A DNA stretch of 64,000 nucleotides, taken from contig NZ_HF570108.1 in NCBI RefSeq assembly GCF_000297395.2, positions 5,689,700 to 5,753,699 on the forward strand, in the 5' to 3' direction. The first letter of the stretch is position 1, and each line of letters starts with the position of its first letter. The stretch is from Micromonospora lupini str. Lupac 08. GTDB lineage: Bacteria > Actinomycetota > Actinomycetes > Mycobacteriales > Micromonosporaceae. Shown piece after piece: positions 60,015-64,000 of the stretch. A model generated the notes under the pieces. It ran no database searches. It was not told where the DNA came from and was given only the letters and a program-made list of their open reading frames with translations. Made by a program: the position numbers and the translations under genes.

Positions 60015-61139
60015 TCAGCTGTTGGTGAGCCGGTTACGGCCCAGGAACTGGGTGATGCTGCGGAACTGCACCTGCTGGACCAGGACGGCCGCCACGATGA
60101 TGCCGCCCTTGACCATGTTCTGCGCCTCGCTGGAGAGACCGTTGATGGCGAAGAGATTGGTGATCGTCGAGAAGATGATCACGCCGAGCAGGGAACCGAT
60201 GATCGTGCCCCGCCCGCCGCTGAGCAGCGTGCCACCGATGATCGCGGCGGCGATCGCGTCCAGCTCGTAGAGGTTTGCCGTCGCCGCCTGGGCCGAGTTG
60301 GCCTGGGCGGTGAGCATGATGGCGGCGATGCCGCAGCAGAGGCCGGACAGCGCGTACAGCAGCAGGGTGTGCCGCCGGACGTTGATGCCGGCCAGCCGGG
60401 CCGCCTCCGGGTTGCCTCCGACGGCGACCGTGCGCCGGCCGAAGGTGGTGCGGTTGAGCAGCACCCAACCGGCCGCGACCACGGCGGCGAGGATGTAGAC
60501 CAGCAGCGGGATGCCGAGCAGCTTCTCGCTGGCGATGTTGTTGATGAAGGTGTTGTTGGAGAGCTGGGTCTGCTTGTTGGAGATCTCCGCCGCCAGACCG
60601 CGGGCGGCCACGAGCATCGCCAGGGTGGCGATGAAGGGCACCAGCCGGCCGTACGAGATGAGGATTCCGTTGACCACGCCTACCGACAGCCCGACGACCA
60701 GAGCCGTGAAGATCATGCCGCCGGCGCCGTAGCTCTGCGTGGCGACAGTGGTGGCCCAGACCGCGGAGAGCGCGAGGATCGCGCCCACCGAGAGGTCGAT
60801 GCCGCCGCCGATGATGACGAAGGTCATCCCGACGGTGACCACGCCGACCACCGAGGCCAGCTTGAGGATGGTGAGGGTGTTGCCCCACACCCAGTCCGGG
60901 TTGGAGTAGAGGTCCCACCGGGTCATCGCGCCGATGATGACCAGGACCACAAGCACCCCGATGAGGCCGAGGTTACGGCGGGCGCCTTCGCCGCTGTCAC
61001 CCCGCCACCACGAGAGCCGGTTGCTTGTCGTCGCCGCCTCGCTGGCCGCCGCCGTCTCGGCGGGATCCACCGGCGGCGACTGCGCCGGCAGCTGCGGGCG
61101 CTCCGGGGTCGCCGTGGGGGTGGGAGTCGCGTCGCTCAT
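60015..61139 (-). CDS. Ribose-type ABC transporter permease
   Basis: 374 residues from ATG 61139, overlapping the ATPase stop (ATGA). An about 60-residue Pro/Ala/Thr-rich N-terminal extension precedes eight to ten membrane segments; ISVGAILALSAVWATTVA-like and NPEAARLAGINVRRHTLLLY are hallmarks of RbsC-type permeases. Forms the channel for sugar or cyclitol uptake with the adjacent ATPase. Confidence 0.92.
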   Translation of the reverse strand: MSDATPTPTATPERPQLPAQSPPVDPAETAAASEAATTSNRLSWWRGDSGEGARRNLGLIGVLVVLVIIGAMTRWDLYSNPDWVWGNTLTILKLASVVGVVTVGMTFVIIGGGIDLSVGAILALSAVWATTVATQSYGAGGMIFTALVVGLSVGVVNGILISYGRLVPFIATLAMLVAARGLAAEISNKQTQLSNNTFINNIASEKLLGIPLLVYILAAVVAAGWVLLNRTTFGRRTVAVGGNPEAARLAGINVRRHTLLLYALSGLCCGIAAIMLTAQANSAQAATANLYELDAIAAAIIGGTLLSGGRGTIIGSLLGVIIFSTITNLFAINGLSSEAQNMVKGGIIVAAVLVQQVQFRSITQFLGRNRLTNS

Positions 61140-62773
61140 GCCGGTGCGCCTTCCATCAGGGACCCCGCCATCACGAGGTCGAGCACAGTGTTCTCGTCGA
61201 GTTCGCCGGCCGGGGCCTCGCGGACCACCCGGCCCTCCCGCATCACCAGCACCCGGTCGGCCAGTCCGAGCACCTCGGGCACCTCGCTGGAGACCAGCAG
61301 GACCCCGACGCCCTGGACGGCCAGGTTCCGGATCACCTGGTACAGCTCGGCGCGGGCACCGATGTCCACGCCCCGGGTCGGCTCGTCCAGGATCAGCAGT
61401 TTGGTGTCACCGAGGAGCCACCGCCCCACGACCACCTTCTGCTGGTTGCCGCCGGAGAGGGTGCGCACCGGGCGGCGGACGTCGCGCGGGCGCAGTTCGA
61501 GATCGGCGGCGATCCGGTTCGCCTCGGCCTGCTCGGCCGCCACGTTCGTGAAGCCGAACCGGGCGTACCTGCTGAAGGTGGAGAGGGTGACGTTGCGGTA
61601 GATCGGCTCACCGAGCAGCAGCGCCTGACTCTTGCGCTCCTCCGGCGCCATGCCCATGCCCGCCCGGACCGCCGCGCCGACACCCGCGCGCAACGCCCGG
61701 CCGGCCATCCGGATGGTGCCCGAGTCGGCTCGGCGGGCGCCGTAGATGGTCTCCAGCAGCTCGGAGCGGCCGGAACCGACCAGCCCGGCGATGCCGACGA
61801 TCTCACCGGCCCGGACATCGAGCGACACGTCGGCGAACTCGCCCGCCCGGGTCAACCCCTCGACCTGGAGCAGCTCCGCGCCGGCCGGACCGGCCGCCGG
61901 GCGCTCCGGGAAGACGTACTCGATGCTGCGGCCGGTCATCCGGCTGACCAGGTCGCGGGTCGGGGTGTCGCGCGCCGGCAGGTTCGCCGCCGTGGTCCGG
62001 CCGTCCTTGAGTACGGTGACCCGGTCGCCGATCTCGCGGATCTCCTCCAGACGGTGGGAGATGTAGATGACGGCGATGCCCTGGGCGGTCAACTCCCGGA
62101 TGATCCGGAACAGGTTGCCCACCTCGTCGTGCGCCAGCACCGCGCTCGGCTCGTCCATGATGATCAGTCGCGCCTCGTGCGACAGCGCCCGGGCCATGCT
62201 CACGATCTGCTTGCCGGCCGCCGGCAGCGCGCGGACCATCCGCTTGGGGTGGATCTCGCCGTGGCCGAGCCGACCGAGGATCTGCCGGGTTCGTCGGACC
62301 ATTTGCCCGCGGCGGACGAAGCCCAGCCGGCGCGGCTCGTGGCCCAGGAACGCGTTCTCGCCCACCGACAGGTCCTCGACGAGGTCCAGCTCCTGGTAGA
62401 TGGTGGCGATGCCGGCGCGCATGGCAGCCTGCGGGTTGGCGAAGGTGGTCGGCTCGCCCCGCCACTCGACCTGACCGGAATCCGGCTGGTGCACCCCCGC
62501 CAGCACCTTGATCAGGGTGGACTTGCCGGCACCGTTCTGCCCGAGCAGGCAGTGCACCTCGCCGGCACGCACCTCCAGCTGCACCCCGTCCAGGGCGCGT
62601 ACGCCGGGGAAGGTCTTGACCACGTCGGTGAGGCGCAGGACCACCTCGCCGGCGACGGTGTCCGCGGGGGCCTCGACCAGCGACGCCCCGGCGACGGCGG
62701 CGTTCTCCTCGGGCTGGGCCACGGTCTCCTCCTCGCTCACGTTGGGTTTGGCGCCTGACGACCGCAGGTTCAT
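61136..62773 (-). CDS. Sugar ABC transporter ATPase with two nucleotide-binding domains
   Basis: 545 residues from ATG 62773, which overlaps the ROK stop (ATGA); GTG 62722, preceded by GAGGAGGAG, is a strong alternative start. First domain: Walker A GQNGAGKST, Walker B LIIMDEPSAVL (signature degenerate: LPAAGKQIVSMA). Second domain: degenerate Walker A GLVGSGRSE, good signature LSGGNQQKV, Walker B LLILDEPTRGVD. This is the RbsA/MglA layout. Confidence 0.93.
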   Translation of the reverse strand: MNLRSSGAKPNVSEEETVAQPEENAAVAGASLVEAPADTVAGEVVLRLTDVVKTFPGVRALDGVQLEVRAGEVHCLLGQNGAGKSTLIKVLAGVHQPDSGQVEWRGEPTTFANPQAAMRAGIATIYQELDLVEDLSVGENAFLGHEPRRLGFVRRGQMVRRTRQILGRLGHGEIHPKRMVRALPAAGKQIVSMARALSHEARLIIMDEPSAVLAHDEVGNLFRIIRELTAQGIAVIYISHRLEEIREIGDRVTVLKDGRTTAANLPARDTPTRDLVSRMTGRSIEYVFPERPAAGPAGAELLQVEGLTRAGEFADVSLDVRAGEIVGIAGLVGSGRSELLETIYGARRADSGTIRMAGRALRAGVGAAVRAGMGMAPEERKSQALLLGEPIYRNVTLSTFSRYARFGFTNVAAEQAEANRIAADLELRPRDVRRPVRTLSGGNQQKVVVGRWLLGDTKLLILDEPTRGVDIGARAELYQVIRNLAVQGVGVLLVSSEVPEVLGLADRVLVMREGRVVREAPAGELDENTVLDLVMAGSLMEGAPA

Positions 62774-63948
62774 GAGGCCTCGCCGAAGGCGACGTCGCTG
62801 GCGAGCACGGCCGCGCCGGCGACGCCGGCCCGACCACCCAGCTCGGACAGCACGACGGGCAGGTTGCCGGTGGCCAGTGGCAGCGACCGGCGGTAGACCA
62901 CGCTGCGGATCTCGGCGAGCAGGATGTGCCCGAGCTGGGCCAGCCCGCCGCCGATCACGATCATCGACGGATTGGTGAAGCTCACCAGACCGGCGAGGAC
63001 TCCGCCGACCCGCCGCCCGCCGTCACGGATCAACTGGATACAGGTCACGTCGCCCTCGACGGCGCCCTCGGCGACGTCCAGAGCGGTCACCACGCCGCGC
63101 AGGCTCATCCGCTCGGCAAGTGCCGGCGACGAGCCGCTGCGAGCGGCGGCCGTGGCGTCCTTGGCCAGCGCCGCGCCACTGAACAACGCCTCCAGACATC
63201 CGACGTTCCCGCAGGAGCACATCGGCCCGTGCGCGTCGACCTGGATGTGGCCGATGTCCCCGGCGCAGCCGTCGGTGCCGCGGTAGACGTCACCGGTGAG
63301 ATAGATGCCGCAGCCGATGCCGGTGCCGATCTTCACGAAGAGGAAGTCGTCCACCGAGTGGGCGACCCCGCCGTGACGCTCACCGATAGCCATGATGTTG
63401 ACGTCGTTGTCGACCACCGCCGGGCAGCCGTGCTCCCGGCTGAGCAGCTCACGCACCGGAAAGCGGTCCCACCCCGGCATGATCGGGGGCGAGACCGGGA
63501 CGCCGTCGCGGAAGCTGACCGGGCCGGGTACGCCGATGCCCACCGCGTCCAACCGCTCGTACGCGCCGTCGACCCGGGCCTTGTGCAGCAGCTCGTTGAC
63601 CCGTTGCAGGGTCACCTTCGGTCCATTGCGGATGTCGGCCGGCTCGGCGTAGTGGGCCACCGGCTCGAGGCGACCGTTCACCACCTCGACGTCCATCGAG
63701 CTGGCGCCCAGGTCGACCGCCGCGAAGCGCAGCTTCGGGTTCAGCTCGACCAGGGTGGAGCGACGCCCACCCCGGGAGGCGGCGAGCCCGGCCTCGGCGA
63801 CGTAACCCAGCGCGACCAGGCGATCCAGCTCGGACAGCAGGCGCGGGCGGGGCATCTGGAGGCGGTCGCCCAGCTCGGCCCGGGACACGGCCCCCTCGTC
63901 GCGGAGCAACCGCAACAATCGGACGTGCAGGGGCTCGACCGTCCGCAC
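62770..63948 (-). CDS. ROK-family transcriptional regulator
   Basis: 392 residues from GTG 63948, AAGAGGTG upstream. Winged HTH at about 9-60 (VRLLRLLRDEGAVSRAELGD), then the ROK fold: VDLGASSMDVEVVNG, GIGVPGPVS, VVDNDVNIMAIGE, KIGTGIGCGIYL, HIQVDAHGPMCSCGNVGCLE with the zinc-type CxCGxxGCxE motif. Such proteins repress sugar operons and are released by a sugar. Heads the operon and probably controls it. Confidence 0.92.
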   Translation of the reverse strand: MRTVEPLHVRLLRLLRDEGAVSRAELGDRLQMPRPRLLSELDRLVALGYVAEAGLAASRGGRRSTLVELNPKLRFAAVDLGASSMDVEVVNGRLEPVAHYAEPADIRNGPKVTLQRVNELLHKARVDGAYERLDAVGIGVPGPVSFRDGVPVSPPIMPGWDRFPVRELLSREHGCPAVVDNDVNIMAIGERHGGVAHSVDDFLFVKIGTGIGCGIYLTGDVYRGTDGCAGDIGHIQVDAHGPMCSCGNVGCLEALFSGAALAKDATAAARSGSSPALAERMSLRGVVTALDVAEGAVEGDVTCIQLIRDGGRRVGGVLAGLVSFTNPSMIVIGGGLAQLGHILLAEIRSVVYRRSLPLATGNLPVVLSELGGRAGVAGAAVLASDVAFGEAS

Positions 63949-64000
63949 CGGGAATTCACCTCTTCATCGAACTCGTTCACATCGACGCAACGCCGAGGTG
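63949..64000 (-). promoter_or_regulatory. Start of ROK operon upstream region (cut by window)
   Basis: Only about 50 bases are visible, with the AAGAGGTG ribosome site. No operator can be assigned. Confidence 0.3.

Overview
The window is GC-rich actinobacterial chromosome, probably Micromonospora or a close Micromonosporaceae relative. This rests on GTG/TTG starts, dense four-base stop/start overlaps, SARP and AraC regulators, CBM/ricin-tailed secreted enzymes and an EBO-type operon; it is inferred from content, not from a marker gene.

Layout. 1-3.6 kb: a serine hydrolase cut by the window edge, pyrE, and two secreted proteins sharing a three-copy module. 3.6-10.6 kb: an AfsR-like SARP (N-terminal DNA-binding domain), a small secreted protein, and a MalT-like ATPase with a C-terminal SARP domain. 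10.6-14.4 kb: two paralogous AraC regulators flanking a RiPP-like cassette: a 26-codon peptide gene overlapping a PqqD-type (lasso B1) gene, and a convergent lasso B2-type protease gene, with no lasso cyclase. 14.4-21.2 kb: YCII protein, PhzF enzyme with a coupled partner, several small uncharacterised genes, and a HTH/TPR regulator followed by a decaying run of small genes that ends in an in-frame join to proline iminopeptidase.

21.2-30.7 kb is accessory DNA. An ArsR/MFS pair abuts a truncated DCC oxidoreductase gene, and a LuxR regulator is probably shortened. Next comes a SdpABC-like toxin locus (sdpC, sdpA, sdpB in one operon) with a YtrA-type GntR regulator and a divergent DUF1648 membrane protein that looks like SdpI immunity. 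The regulator and the putative immunity gene carry the same operator, TGTTCTA-N7-TAGAACAG. The region ends in a broken IS5-like transposase joined to what looks like a DUF397 tail, close to the 3' end of a tRNA(CAT) gene.

30.8-43 kb is ordinary chromosome: M16-type protease with a coupled partner, amine-oxidase-like flavoprotein, MMPL transporter, tRNA-Asn, YtxH-like protein, sugar phosphate isomerase, ABC-2 exporter, two-component system. 43.4-48.4 kb: two large secreted multidomain proteins (ThuA/DUF1080 and glucose/sorbosone dehydrogenase/PKD) with duplicated CBM6-like plus ricin-like tails.

48.7-57.1 kb: a tightly overlapping EBO-type operon transcribed from an AT-rich promoter: inositol-phosphate synthase, UbiA prenyltransferase (EboC), TIM-barrel isomerase, EboA, EboB, EboE, EboF and a polyprenyl diphosphate synthase. 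The gene set suggests a prenylated cyclitol-like product. 57.6-63.9 kb: ROK regulator, ribose-type ABC importer and Gfo/Idh/MocA oxidoreductase, forming a sugar or cyclitol uptake and oxidation operon.
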